Numbered from the stretch's first letter, positions 1 to 9,456 are shown. The stretch: DNA of 25,154 bases from Chara braunii (GCA_003427395.1 BFEA01000183.1:2151396-2176549), one strand, 5' to 3'. Notes: generated by a model not told the origin, from the letters alone. Numbers and translations are program-made.

Positions 1-52
1 CTGTAGGTGCGAGTACCCTTACAAGGGTATCCGCCCTGTTTTTTGCAAGTGA

Positions 53-60
53 TATAAATA
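53..60 (+). promoter_or_regulatory. TATA-box-like string
   Basis: TATAAATA sits 50 bases into the window, in moderately GC-rich surroundings. No coding region follows that would confirm a promoter. A single TATA match is weak evidence. Confidence 0.15.
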
Positions 61-167
61 GGTTTGGTTTAAAGTTTGAGTATATCGCGCGAGTCGCGAC
101 CGTGTTTGTCGTTTACGTTGACTGGATGGTCGACTAGAACAGAGAGTGAGTAGGCGCGTACGCTGAA

Positions 168-211
168 GGCGTGATTGCCGGCGTGATTGCGAAAACCGGC
201 GTGATTGCCGG
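168..211. repeat. Short GGCGTGATTGC repeats
   Basis: GGCGTGATTGC occurs three times in close succession (starting near 168, 180 and 198), the last two separated by a short AAAACC spacer. The copies are nearly perfect. No function can be assigned. Confidence 0.6.
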
Positions 212-2137
212 CCAAAATTTTATTTTTGATTAAGCAAGGATAAAAAGGGATTTCGTCTCTTGATTGGTGCACTTGACTGTGACCTGTGCGTACGAACGGT
301 GGACGGCATCGACAACAATGTGATATTAAAACGTTCCGGTAAGTTCGCGCGTTGCATAGTGTTCGTTTGTGTAGGTGTTCGTCAAAGCTAAACCAAGACT
401 TGGGCCTAGCAATAGTGGTCACGGCGTCCAACTTTCATCAAGGAGATTCAAGGATCGAGACTGAGCGGCGACGACGTGGGAATATTAGAGTAGCGCGAAG
501 GGATTGAGGGGTCGAGGGCTCGACAGGACTATCCCTCCCCTTGATTTTGTCGTCGGCGGCGTCCGTTCAATATTGACACTTTCTAAGTAATTTTTTTTAG
601 CGCCGTACTTCCATTATTTTCTTGTTATGCCCTAGCATGCCGTTGACCTCGACGTGACGCCGGGCTTAATGGTCGTCACGACAGTCAAGGACCTTGAGTG
701 CGCGCCACGTTTGGCAGGGTCCGCGTGTTCGGGATACTGGCGGGAGTCCTCTACTGCGCCGTGGCTGGAAATAGGGCGAGCCCAAGGTTGAGTCTGTAGA
801 GGCACTTGAGGCAGAAGTGTCAGTAATGCAGAATGTATATGACCTATGTTTCGGGTCCGATGAGGTCATGCGGGGGTGTGCCATATTCGCAAGAGACCCC
901 GTAGCAACCACGCTCGTGCCCAAGCCTCCAAATAAGGGAACATGCGGGAGCCGCACCAGCCAACAGGTGCGATGTCTGCTACGGCAGGTGGGCGGTACCG
1001 GCCAGGGGTCAGCTGGTAGCATCGGGGCCAGGCTTCTCCAATGGGCCAGTCATTGTGCCTCCCCTCCGACCCCCTCCCCCTGTGGGCACCAGTGGGTGAC
1101 AGGCGTGGGTCCGATCGGGCAGCACCGGGCAGTTGTGCGCAAAGTAGATAGCGCAGCGGGCTGCAGTAAGCGCAGTACCAGGCAGCGCTATGTGGCAGCG
1201 GGTGACGAGCACGGTGGGGCAAGGCGGAGAGGCGACGGGCAGTGGAGTAACGGGAAGGTAAGTGGTAGAGCGGTGGATGAACCCGAACGGCGGCAGGCGC
1301 CATGGTGCATCCGGGAATAGTGAGTGGTGAAGACGAAGACGATGATGAGGAGCAAGCCGGAGATATGAGATACGGGCGAAGTGAAGGGAATGCACCCGGA
1401 CGCGGTTGTGTGCAGGATGCATGCGCTACGAGTTCGAAGATGGCGGGGAAACAAGTAACGCGCGGTAGGAAGTAGGTAACTTGCATGATTCTTGATGGAA
1501 TCAGGTGAGTGGAGAATGGAAATGGTGGTTTTGATGTTGGGCAAACCTGATTATGAAGTTAGTTTTCGTTATTAGTAGTAAAATAAGGAGTTAGTACAGA
1601 AATGGGTTGCGCGGAGTCATGGCGGAAGGGAGAAGGTAGAGAGGAGGAAGGGCATAACGCATCCATTTGTGAAAAATTCGGGCAGGGAAAGAGGCGATCC
1701 CGGGGTTTTGGCCTCGGGCGAATCGAATGGGATGGTCAGATGAGGATGAAAGTTAGTGGATCGTGAGTTAGTAGGGAAAAGTATAGCGTGAAAAGATAGC
1801 GGGAGGAGCGAGCCACGGGATGCGGACTTATAAGTGGGCCAGAGCATTACCCGCAATGTCGAAGGAGTGGCCGCTCGCTATCTTGCTGAGTGTGTGACCG
1901 AACAACTTTATCTGGCCGTTGTGAGGGAACCCGGGGAGGGGCGCCTACTGTTCGTTGAGGTCAAGGGCCACATCGCTTGTCACTCGCTGCGCCCGCTTCC
2001 GAGATCCTCAACGACCAGCAGGGGGATGTGTTAGAGTGATGTTAGAGTGAAACGCCAAGTTTCCTATTTCTATTTTTGTTATTTTTGGTGAATCCGGGCG
2101 TTTACACGGCCGCAAGCCTTAGCGGTCGTTCGATAAG

Positions 2138-2597
2138 CACTCGATAAGCACTCGTTCGAATACACTTCAGGTCATTTCAGAAGTTTCGGGTGGTTTGGAG
2201 GACACGTTTTATGTTTTTTTTTTTTTTTTTAAAGCCTGTTTTTTCAGCCACTTCAGGTCATTTCAGGAGTTTCAGGTGTTGGGGACCTGAAACCTCTGAA
2301 GTGGCTAAATCTTCTGAAAGGGGTTTCAAGTACCCCAATTCAACCATTTGGATGGGGTACCTGAAACCCCTTTCAGAAGCTTGAGCCACTTCAGGTCATT
2401 TTAGGAATTTCAGGTGGAGACCTGAAACTGTGAAGTGGCTGAAGCTTCTGAAAGGGGTTTCAGGTACCCCCATCCAACCATTTGGATGGGGGAAGCTTCA
2501 ACCACTTCAGGTAATTTCAGGACTTTCAGAAGGGGACCTTAAGTGGTTGAAAGTGACCTGTAAATAGTGTCTGTTGTTAACCATCTCTCTCGATCAG
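2138..2597. mobile_element. Foldback/MITE-like insertion in the 3' LTR
   Basis: The stretch is absent from the 5' LTR, where the flanking bases are joined directly (near 21372). It is bordered by cgataag (2131-2137) and cgatcag (2591-2597), a possible imperfect 7-bp target duplication. Inside, phrases such as CACTTCAGGTCATTTCAG and their reverse complements alternate. Perfect 11-bp arms lie at 2246-2256 and 2296-2306, and a longer arm pair at about 2311-2380 includes CTTCTGAAAGGGGTTTCA and its complement. The hairpin pattern is repeated once with a period of about 134 bases (AACCATTTGGATGGGG at 2342 and 2476). A T-run of about 18 lies near 2213-2230. It encodes nothing recognisable and is most likely a non-autonomous DNA transposon. 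Confidence 0.75.
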
Positions 2598-2621
2598 ACA
2601 ACAAACCCACTCCGCAACAAG

Positions 2622-2800
2622 TTTTATCAGGTGTTCAATCGAACAGCAAGTTCATATCGCACCAGGTTTCAACAGTTCATCAATAGATTGACAAGTTTAC
2701 ATAACAGCAGGTTCCAAAAGTTAATCAATCGATTGTCGAGTCCATTCAGCAGCAGTTTTCAAAGGTTATTCAATCGATTAGCAAGCTCAAACTACAGCAG
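2622..2800. repeat. 45-bp tandem repeat, four copies (3' LTR)
   Basis: Four units begin at 2622 (44 bp), 2666, 2711 and 2756. Each contains a TTCAATCGATT-like core and most end in AGCAG. Because 45 is a multiple of three, a plus-strand frame reads a 15-residue repeat of the type FQ-x-hydrophobic-INRL. The differences from the other LTR are mostly amino-acid changing, so a protein function is unlikely. Confidence 0.85.
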
Positions 2801-2900
2801 TTCTCTAATAGGCAGCGAAGGGGTCAGCCAGAAAATTCACATAGCCATTGGTTCTGCAGACAACTGACAAATATCCATTAGGCCCTTCACCAACGGGGGA

Positions 2901-2929
2901 CTGTCGCCAGGCGCACGATCTGGCGACAG
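2901..2929. other. Perfect 10-bp hairpin in the 3' LTR
   Basis: CTGTCGCCAG (2901-2910) and CTGGCGACAG (2920-2929) are exact reverse complements around a 9-base loop. The equivalent hairpin in the other LTR differs at one stem pair, with both partners changed together, which keeps the stem intact. Confidence 0.8.
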
Positions 2930-2954
2930 GTCAGTTTGCCATTCGCCAACGGGG

Positions 2955-3170
2955 CTTTGCTCCCTCTCTGTCCTCGCTCTTCCTTTCTCTTTGTTGCTTT
3001 TTCTCTCATACACATGTGCAGTCTCTCCCCTTCGTTGCGCACTGTCTCTCTCTGCGCGCAGACTATCTTTTTCTCACTCCACGTATGTGGCTCTCTCTCT
3101 CCCTCTTCCTTTGCCTCTCTCTCGCAGATCCTCACTTTCCCTTTCCGTGAGACCCTTCCGTCGCCTGAAC
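2955..3170. repeat. Pyrimidine-rich low-complexity tract (3' LTR)
   Basis: The plus strand is dominated by CTCTCT/CCCTTT runs and the minus strand is correspondingly purine-rich. Frames open on both strands here give Ser/Leu/Phe-rich or Arg/Glu-rich strings, which are composition artefacts. The same tract is present at about 21735-21950. Confidence 0.75.
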
Positions 3171-3462
3171 CTTACTAGGCAAGGCACGACCCCAAGTCGC
3201 TCGCCCTGGTTCCGACATCGCGGTGAGGGAGTTTAGAGTTCTGCGATTACCTGTTGGTTACCGGTTCAACAAAAATTTGATTCTGCTTTGCGATCATATC
3301 TGTCCCCCGTAGTTTGAGATCGTTCAAGCGGCTGACCAAGCCCTCGTCCAGCGTGCAGCCGCCCCAGTTCACGGCTGGATTAATCTACAACAATTCAAGA
3401 GTAATCGAGTTGGCATGTCGGGCCCGTTGCAGCATGTTATCCACACCGCATTAGAGGGCCTA

Positions 3463-3568
3463 NCAAAGAACAGGCTTCGACAGAAGACCANCGGTACATG
3501 TCGAGTCGGGTATCTGGTTGTGTCCGCCTCACCTCCAGCGGCAGTTTCAATGCCCAAAGCTTAGTCAN
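3463..3568. other. Ambiguous bases shared with the other LTR
   Basis: Single Ns at 3463, 3491 and 3568 fall at exactly the same aligned positions (offset 18780) as Ns at 22243, 22271 and 22348. They lie in a stretch that is otherwise identical in both LTRs. This points to consensus calling from reads of several repeat copies. Confidence 0.9.
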
Positions 3569-3690
3569 ATGTGAAGCGGGCGTTCCGAGCCCAACATCTG
3601 GCTGTATTCGCCCCAGCTAAGCAGGCAGGTCAATGTTAAGAATTTAAGTGAAAGCAAGTCGCATTTCGAGCCTGATGTCTCGCTAAATTC

Positions 3691-4354
3691 ACCCCGCCTT
3701 AGCGGACAGATTCAATACTCCAAAATTATGGGAAATCAAGTGTGCATTTCAAGCCAGATAACTCGCCGTATTCACCCCGCCTTAGCGGGCAGATTCAATA
3801 CTTCAAAATTACGGAAAATGGAGTGGGCATTTCAAGTCAGATAACTCGCTGTGTTCACCCCGCCTTAGCGGTCAAATTCAATGCTCCAAAATTGAGTGAA
3901 AACGAGTGGACATTTCAAGTCTGATAACTCGCTGCATTCACCCCGCCTTAGCGGGCAGATTGAATGCTCCAAAATTGAGAGAAAACGAGTGGATAATTCA
4001 AGTCTGATAACTCGGTGTATTCACCCCGCCTTAGCGGGCAGATTCAATGCTCCAAAATTGAGAGAAAACGAGTGGACATTTCAAGTCCGATAACTCGATG
4101 TATTCACCCCGACTTAGCGGGCAGATTCAATGCTCCAAAATTGAGAGAAAACGAGTGGACATTTCAAGTCTGATAACTCGTTGTTTTTACCCCGCCTTAG
4201 CGGGCAGATTCAATGCTCTAAAATTGAGAGAAAACGAGTGGACATTTCAAGTCTGATAACTCGTTGTATTCACCCCGCCTTAGCGAGCAGATTCAATGCT
4301 CCAAAATTGTGAGAGAACGAGTGGGCATTTCAAGTCTGATAACTCACTGATTGG
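3691..4354. repeat. 83-bp tandem repeat, eight copies (3' LTR)
   Basis: The phrase ACCCCGCCTTAGCGGGCAGA recurs at 3691, 3774, 3857, 3940, 4023, 4106, 4189 and 4272, always 83 bases apart, followed by TTCAATGCTCCAAAATTGAG and GTGGACATTTCAAGTCTGAT. One or two more degenerate units precede it (about 3520-3690). The later copies are the most alike. The period is not a multiple of three, and short ORFs crossing it are incidental. Confidence 0.95.
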
Positions 4355-5940
4355 TTTTCCAGTATTCAGACTGCTTTCCCCCACGCACTCTCAGGCGAAG
4401 TTCTCCTTACCTCAGTTACCGCCTGCGACGTTTTCTGTGTAACCGAGCTGCCTATAATCTGGGCACACCGGAAAACCGATCTCTTCCCCCCCTTCCTCTC
4501 TCCTCTTATTCCACGTCGCGAGTCAGCGACACCCCTCACCTAGTCGTTTCAGTAAGGGCTGCGCACGCCATGCTCACCCATCTCAGTCCCCTTTGTCCAA
4601 TCTCTCAGTCATAGATGGGGGTCGCAAGTCCGAGCTCGTCCCTCTTGTTTCCCTTCTACCCACGCTCTGTCAATTCTTAGCGCTTTTCCCCACGCTTTCG
4701 CTGACGCGAACTAGACCGGGGTACACCTTGCATACGGTCCCTGCTCTCTCTTCCCTGTACTTCCCATAACCAGTACCCTCCCTTCTGATTACCTTCCAAC
4801 CCGCGCCCAACGGCCAGGTTCGAGAGTCAACCCACGTGCGCGCTGCGTACACCTGGCGCACCTCCCCGTCTACTCAGTCCCAATGCCTTCTCCCTTTCTC
4901 TGGTTCGTGGGCTGCGGACCCTAGGCACTCTCCGCTACACTACCTCTGTTTCCTATTCGGGCTGCTCGAACCCACTGAAGCGCTGGCGGGGACTGCGTAC
5001 GCCAGGCACACACTACTCCTTATCCCTCCTCCGAATAGGCCTGAACACTTCCCTCCCCGGGCCTTATACAGCTGCAGTCCAGCTTACCCAAGGTCCCTGA
5101 CACAGAGCCAGTAAGGCCCAATGGGACCAGCAGTGGAGGCAGGGCCTAAATTCCCCTAGTGCCAGTGTAGGGCAAACGTCTGTGTGTAACCCCGTGATCC
5201 ATACCCGCACCGGACCTGCGTACCAAAACACTGTATCAGGAAATGACTGGACTGGTCAGGTCCCCTGAATCGTTTGTGCCGAGCCTCGGAGGCCTATAGT
5301 CGCGCTAACCCAAAAGCACCTGAAATGGTCATCGTGAACAGTAAAGCTTGCGCCGCCACCGTACCAATACCAAGGCTGAAATTTACCAACTTGAACTGCG
5401 GCAGCCTGTGGCATCACCGTACAACAGACGTATCGTTACCGTATCAACGCCGAGCCTGAAGTATCCACCCAAAACAGCCATTCTGACCCGCAGCATCCCA
5501 TATTGTGGCCATGCCGGCCCTGAATACCATGCGTCATACCGGCACCAAATCTGAAATAGTTTGTGTTGTCCGGTGTCGACCCTGTCCCAAACCTGTAAAT
5601 GATCTGCAGCGTATATCTCAAAGTCGTTAGACCAATACCGAACATGAGGTGACCGTACCATGCCGATGTCGTGCCCGTTACCGAACTTGAAACATTTCGA
5701 TGTCAAACCCAAGTAGCCCTGTTATGATAGTTCCGAGCCTGTCCCAAGCCTCATGTTCGAACCGGGGTGAGAACAACAACGACGCAATGGAGTCGTGCAG
5801 CACAATCAAGTAACATGGCGGTAACCCCTCGCAGTCCATCCACCCTGCGCTCATAACATACAGGTTGGGGTCAGGCTAGGAATCAAGTTAGTCAGGTAAA
5901 TCACGCAAACCGATCTCGATCATCGGAATTTAGAGAAAAC
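4355..5940. other. LTR body without a supported gene (3' LTR)
   Basis: This part is shared with 22803-24365. It contains C-rich DNA to about 5110 and then irregular, strongly degenerate short phrases such as ACCGTACCAATACCGA and GAGCCTGAA between about 5340 and 5760. A minus-strand frame at 5712-5383 is also open in the other LTR, but most differences between the two change amino acids, so it is not supported as a gene. Confidence 0.6.
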
Positions 5941-6360
5941 CGTTAGAATCAGGATAAATAAGTAATCCGGGACTAAAAATCCATTGTGAATATTCCGAAT
6001 AAAATTTATTACGACATCTAATATCCTTGGTTTTCTTTTCTTTTACCATCTTCAATTGTTTTTCTCCTCTTATTAATTCTTTATCAAAAATAATAAAAAC
6101 AAAAGTAATTTCATCAAAGAGGGGCTCCGATGGATTTCAATAAAATAACAAAAATTCCTTTGTTCCTTTCCTCTTTTAGAGTTTCCGATTATTTTCCTGG
6201 TTTTAAATTCCATTGCCAGAAATAACAAATAATAAGAGTGATTTCATTAAAATTTTATACCAAGAAAATTTAATAAAGTAAAAAATTTTCCGTTTTTCTC
6301 TTCTTTTCTTTTGTTTTTAACTATGTTTTTTATTTTTAATTTTAATATTAAAATTATCGT
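5940..6360 (-). promoter_or_regulatory. AT-rich U3 segment with TATA-like box (3' LTR)
   Basis: An abruptly AT-rich block lies a few hundred bases inside the upstream end of the LTR, where a retrotransposon promoter is expected. TATAAAA reads on the minus strand at 6259-6253, and TATATAA occupies the aligned place in the 5' LTR (24706-24700). If this is the TATA box, U3 is only about 0.4 kb and R-U5 is over 4 kb. The assignment is an inference from position and composition. Confidence 0.35.
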
Positions 6361-6567
6361 TTTTCGAAACTTTTTTCTCACACCAGTCGCACAGTGTGCA
6401 AGGACTGCGGTTAGGCCTATTTCCATATTGCCGTCCTGCGGCCAGCCATCCCGGAGATAGGCTTGGAGTGGACGGGAAAAAGGTAGACAATAAGGTAGTT
6501 GTGAGGGCGGCGGAAGAGGTAGTCCTTCTCGCCGATTTGAGGGCTAGTCCCGATGACCGACACACCC

Positions 6568-6600
6568 AAAATTAGGGATGATCTGGCTACCCCTAATTTT
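6568..6600. other. 10-bp inverted repeat near the LTR end
   Basis: AAAATTAGGG (6568-6577) and CCCTAATTTT (6591-6600) form perfect arms around a 13-base spacer. The same arms are kept in the other LTR at 25015-25024 and 25038-25047. It lies in U3, close to the LTR terminus. Confidence 0.7.
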
Positions 6601-6649
6601 CCCCACCTGGTCGGACAAAAGTTCCGGCCGATTCGCTCTTCATCTGACA

Positions 6650-6671
6650 CCTTAGCTTTCCCTTTTCCTCT
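6650..6671 (-). other. Polypurine tract for plus-strand priming
   Basis: On the minus strand AGAGGAAAAGGGAAAGCTAAGG directly precedes the TGTCAG start of the 3' LTR, as a plus-strand primer must. The run is interrupted by CT. Its position flush with the LTR edge is the main reason for placing the edge at 6649. Confidence 0.6.
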
Positions 6672-7309
6672 AGTGTCTGGTAGCGTTGATGTAGGAGTAG
6701 GGGTCTCCCTTGGCTTAAACAACTTCAACCTAGCTCTTGCCACAGGGTCCCTCCATTTTGACCCATCTAGCTCAGCAATCATATATGCTCCCCAGGTTAA
6801 CGCACCGACCACACGATAAGGTCCCATCCATCTGTTAACTAGTTTTCCTGTCCATGTCCTCTCTAGTGCAGCATCGTAGAGAAGTACCATATCACCGACT
6901 TTAATCTTTTCCTTTCTAGTTCTGACATCTTTATCCCATCTCACTTTGCTTTTCTCTCTTTCTATTGCCAGTCGATTGGCCGCAGTCATGAGATTATCCT
7001 CTAATCCGTATGCTATCTGTCTAGTCCTTGCGGCCAACAGGTCCTCTCGTGTCATGTTATCCGCCCAGTTAGCCGTAGTCCAACTATCAACGTGAAACTC
7101 CATGGGCAGAGGACATTGTCTCCCAAACCAAAGAGTATAAGGCGGATAACGGGTGCTGGCCCGAACTGTGACATTATCCGCTCAATTCGCATATCGAAAA
7201 TACTTCCGCCAGTCACTATCTTTCCCTCTACACCACTTGGATAAAGATGTTATTGAAGATTGGTGGCCTCGCTCTATAGGTGCATTGGACTGAGGGTGAT
7301 AGGCAGTAG

Positions 7310-7600
7310 CTATAGATACTCTAGCTCCTGTTTCTTGAACATGCTTTGAACCTCATCCGCTAGAAACTTCGTCCCTCTATCCATCACAATCTTACTGACA
7401 CACACGTATCTAGAAAGATATTCTAGGACGAAGTTCTTAACCTTTTTTGCAGCCTTCGTTCTGATAGGCTTGCAGTCGACAAATCCCGTAAAGTCGTCTG
7501 TGATGTTCACTACATAGTTCATGTTTCCCACGCCTTTCGGCATCTTCACCAGATCAATATGTACTTTCTCTCCAGGTCTAGTAGGATATGAAGGGTGAAG
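7310..7600 (-). pseudogene. pol: Integrase catalytic core segment (pol)
   Basis: The reading KVHIDLVKMPKG supplies the first catalytic Asp (codon 7555-7553) and KIVMDRGTKF the second (7381-7379), 58 codons apart. The distance from the second Asp to the Glu at 7274-7272 is 107 bases, one short of the 108 expected for D-35-E, so a single base has been lost between about 7325 and 7345. That shift ends this frame in a TAG at 7312-7310. Upstream the frame also reads CQNRSLIRYKESLHP, the usual link from zinc finger to core. Confidence 0.85.
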
Positions 7601-8676
7601 TGACTCCTTATATCGGATAAGGGATCTATTCTGACAATCCTTACACCAGTCACTTTCTCATACGTCCCTTTTACCCCTCTATGTCCTCCGACCACTCCGT
7701 CATGTAGTTCCGCTACTATGGTCTGCTTCTCCTCTGGGTCACAGATCACCCGTAAAGGCATCCCCGCTCCCACAGGTCGACGAAACAAATGCCCTGCTCT
7801 AAGGCAGTACTGTGCCTCATGTCTCCAGATGTCCGAATCAGTGCTTTCCTCTCCTGACAGATGTAACCTTATAGTGCGGTACTTACCTTCATAGAGATTG
7901 ACTAGGAAGCGATCCGTTCTTCTAGGCTCAACCATAGTCAGTGCAGCAACCGATATCAATCGGTCTGCCTCAATGGGAATTCGTGAAAGTCCGTCGGCTA
8001 CAACGTTCTTCGTCCGTGAGATCCTCTCCACAGTATAGTCATAAAGTCGAATCCTGATCATCCATCTTGCGATCGTAGGATCCGTCAAACTGAAATCCTT
8101 TTGTAGGACTGACGCTACAGTTGTAGGGTCTACCCTGAGAACGAATCGTCTCCCATAGATGTAATGTCTGAAAGCATCTAAGCACCGTAGAACGGCCAAC
8201 ACTTCCTTCTTAAACTGACTGTAGTTGCGTTCAGCAGGGTTGAGTGTTCGGCTCTCGAACCTCAACGGTCTCTCTTTGCCATCGGCGTCCTTTTGAGAAA
8301 GCAATCCCCCAACCGAACACGTCCCAGTATCCGTAGATACTATGAACGGTCTGTTCGTCTCGTCCTCGAAGAAAGGTACACCTAAAATCCGGCCGCCTTC
8401 TTTAAATTCTTCCATGAGGGATTGCACTGCAAGCTCTTGAGAAGAATCCCAGTAGAACTTCTCGGTCTTCCTAAGAAGTGTGCGCAAAGGCTCTGCCTTT
8501 TCCGCATATCCACGTATGAAGATTCGCCAATAACCAACAACCCCTAAAAACTGGCGAACTTTAGTAGCACTGTGCAAAGGAGTCGGCCAATCCAACAATT
8601 TCTCCAGCTTCCCAGGGTCGGGTCGTCGACCTCTCACGTCGCATATGAACCCCAGGATCTTAATCGTCGATACAGT
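7546..8676 (-). pseudogene. pol: RT thumb, RNase H and integrase zinc-finger start (pol)
   Basis: This continues the RT frame after its internal stop. It starts with GFICDVRGRRPDPGK and the connection VRQFLGVVGYWRIFIRGYA. RNase H follows: with Met at 8637 as residue 1, the acidic residues are D103 (STDTG), E145 (FKKEV), D170 (LRVDPT) and D215 (VVADGLSRI), all intact. Near the end HDGVVGGHRG gives the two His of the integrase HHCC finger. About 16 residues normally found before the CxxC are missing, and the frame then shifts: the CKDC pair is readable only in another frame. The tail to 7546 is therefore out-of-frame sequence. RNase H would remove the RNA strand of the RNA-DNA hybrid during cDNA synthesis. 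Confidence 0.9.
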
Positions 8677-9456
8677 TCATCGGCTCTTAGTCCCGCTAAC
8701 CGTTAGGTTAGCTTCATCTAGTTGTTCCAAGACAGTGTAAATATCCGTCAGGTGTTGCTCTACGAATCTCCTGACGCCTGGAGCGACTTTCGTCTCGTCT
8801 TTCAACACCGGTCCTTTTATCGGAAAGTCGTCCAGGAAAACTTCTACTTTATCAGGGATAGTAAAGTCTTTCAGAATCACTACCATGGCTCTCTGAAATA
8901 CCGCTACCCCATTGGTCCATCCCATCGGAACGATCATCATCTGCATTAATCCGAGCGGCGTGTGCATGGCTGTGAGATGCCTATCTCTCGGATCTAGTGG
9001 TATCTCATTATATCCTAAAAATAAATGGCAGACAGAATAAATAGATCTGCGTGCCGCCCCTTCCGCTAATAAATCAGCGTGCGGCATGGAGCCTACATCT
9101 CGAATCGTCACCGCGTTGACCTTCTGAAGGTCTTGAATCCACCGAATCTTCCCATTAGGCTTCCTTAAGAAGAACCATCTATTCGCATATGCGCTATCAG
9201 ACAGCTCAACTACGTGTGATGCCATCTTCTCCTTGAGAAAGGAGATCACCTCCTCCTTCTCTTTCTGAGCAAACTTCCACCCTGCGTCATTCCATGGCGT
9301 ATGCGGAATTGTATAGATCCTTGCACGCTTAGCATACCTAGGATTAATCCTTCCTCTTTCCGCATCACTGAAGGCTATAGCTTTGTCGCAGGTCTTAAGG
9401 ACTTCTAATACTCGCTCTTTCTCTTGCTCAGTCAAGTTCCCATCTCCTATGTCCAT
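8677..9456 (-). pseudogene. pol: Reverse transcriptase palm/fingers (pol), catalytic Asp lost
   Basis: With ATG at 9456 as residue 1, the order is WFFLRKPNGKIRW, motif A region IYSVCHLFLGYNEIPLD, the MIVPMGWTNGVAVFQ motif, and FLDD with D209 and D210. The usual motif A reads YS-x-x-D-L-x-x-GY; here the first catalytic Asp is His (codon CAT, 9027-9025), a single base away from GAT. FLDDFPIKG is a wording seen in a subset of Ty3/Gypsy elements. A TGA at 8679-8677 ends the frame after SGTKSR, and the same frame continues downstream. The frame is open upstream of the ATG through a Lys/Arg-rich stretch to about 9550. Even without the stop, loss of a metal-binding Asp should abolish polymerase activity. 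Confidence 0.9.

Larger units (their letters stand above)
1..1919. other. Left flank, no recognisable gene
   Basis: This stretch lies outside the retrotransposon. Several overlapping open frames exist on both strands between about 817 and 1540. They overlap each other, are rich in Arg/Ser/Pro, show no domain I recognise, and look like chance frames in GC-rich DNA. Small visible items are a 7-bp inverted repeat at 14-29, a TATAAATA string at 53-60, a threefold GCGTGATTGC repeat near 169-208, and a strong splice-donor-like GGTAAGT at 338. It could be the end of another decayed element or the untranslated part of a host gene; nothing visible decides which. Confidence 0.6.
1920..6649 (-). repeat. 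3' LTR of the element (4.7 kb)
   Basis: This aligns nearly end to end with 21156-25153. On the plus strand it starts TGTGAGGG and ends CTGACA, giving short imperfect terminal inverted repeats with the TG...CA ends typical of LTRs. Relative to the other LTR it has a 460-bp insertion at 2138-2597, four more copies of an 83-bp repeat, and about 60 fewer bases near 6642. The integrase reading frame runs into its first 230 bases. A competing outer edge at 6642 (ending TTCA) is possible because alignment with the other LTR becomes gapped there. I prefer 6649 because it abuts the purine tract. Confidence 0.92.
6417..7330 (-). pseudogene. pol: Integrase C-terminal part (pol), broken
   Basis: The frame begins with the end of the integrase catalytic core: TAYHPQSNAPIERGH contains the third acidic residue (Glu, codon 7274-7272). 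It then has a TGA at 7184-7182 inside YAN-stop-ADN, where Trp would fit, and continues through TLWFGRQ to a basic region and the GPYRVV...GAY...ELDG...DPV...RLK region, which is the GPY/F module at the integrase C terminus. The last 75 or so codons read into the 3' LTR and are unlikely to have been part of the original protein beyond the first few residues. It sits in a different frame from the core segment upstream. The enzyme would insert cDNA into host chromosomes; this copy cannot make it. Confidence 0.85.

Noticed and set aside
338-600. Possible host intron (GGTAAGT at 338, T-run plus AG at about 600)
   Set aside because: No coding sequence on either side supports exons; donor and acceptor matches alone are too common.
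817-1544. Overlapping frames on both strands in the left flank (up to 206 codons)
   Set aside because: Several frames overlap in GC-rich DNA with no domain and low-complexity Ser/Arg/Pro content. No frame stands out as coding.
1911-1924. Target-site duplication at the left edge
   Set aside because: gccgt before the LTR has no testable partner, since only one base follows the right LTR. With the alternative edge at 25088 the flank (gataa) does not match.
2848-3236. Ser/Leu/Phe-rich frames in the pyrimidine tract, resembling signal peptides or membrane segments
   Set aside because: They follow from CTCT/CTTT composition; frames are open on both strands at once.
3691-4354. Regular array resembling a CRISPR
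   Set aside because: The whole 83-bp unit is repeated with no unique spacers, and it lies in a eukaryotic LTR.
5383-5712. 109-codon minus-strand frame open in both LTRs (also 23830-24159)
   Set aside because: Most differences between the two copies change the amino acid, and both sit in degenerate repeat sequence. Shared openness follows from LTR identity.
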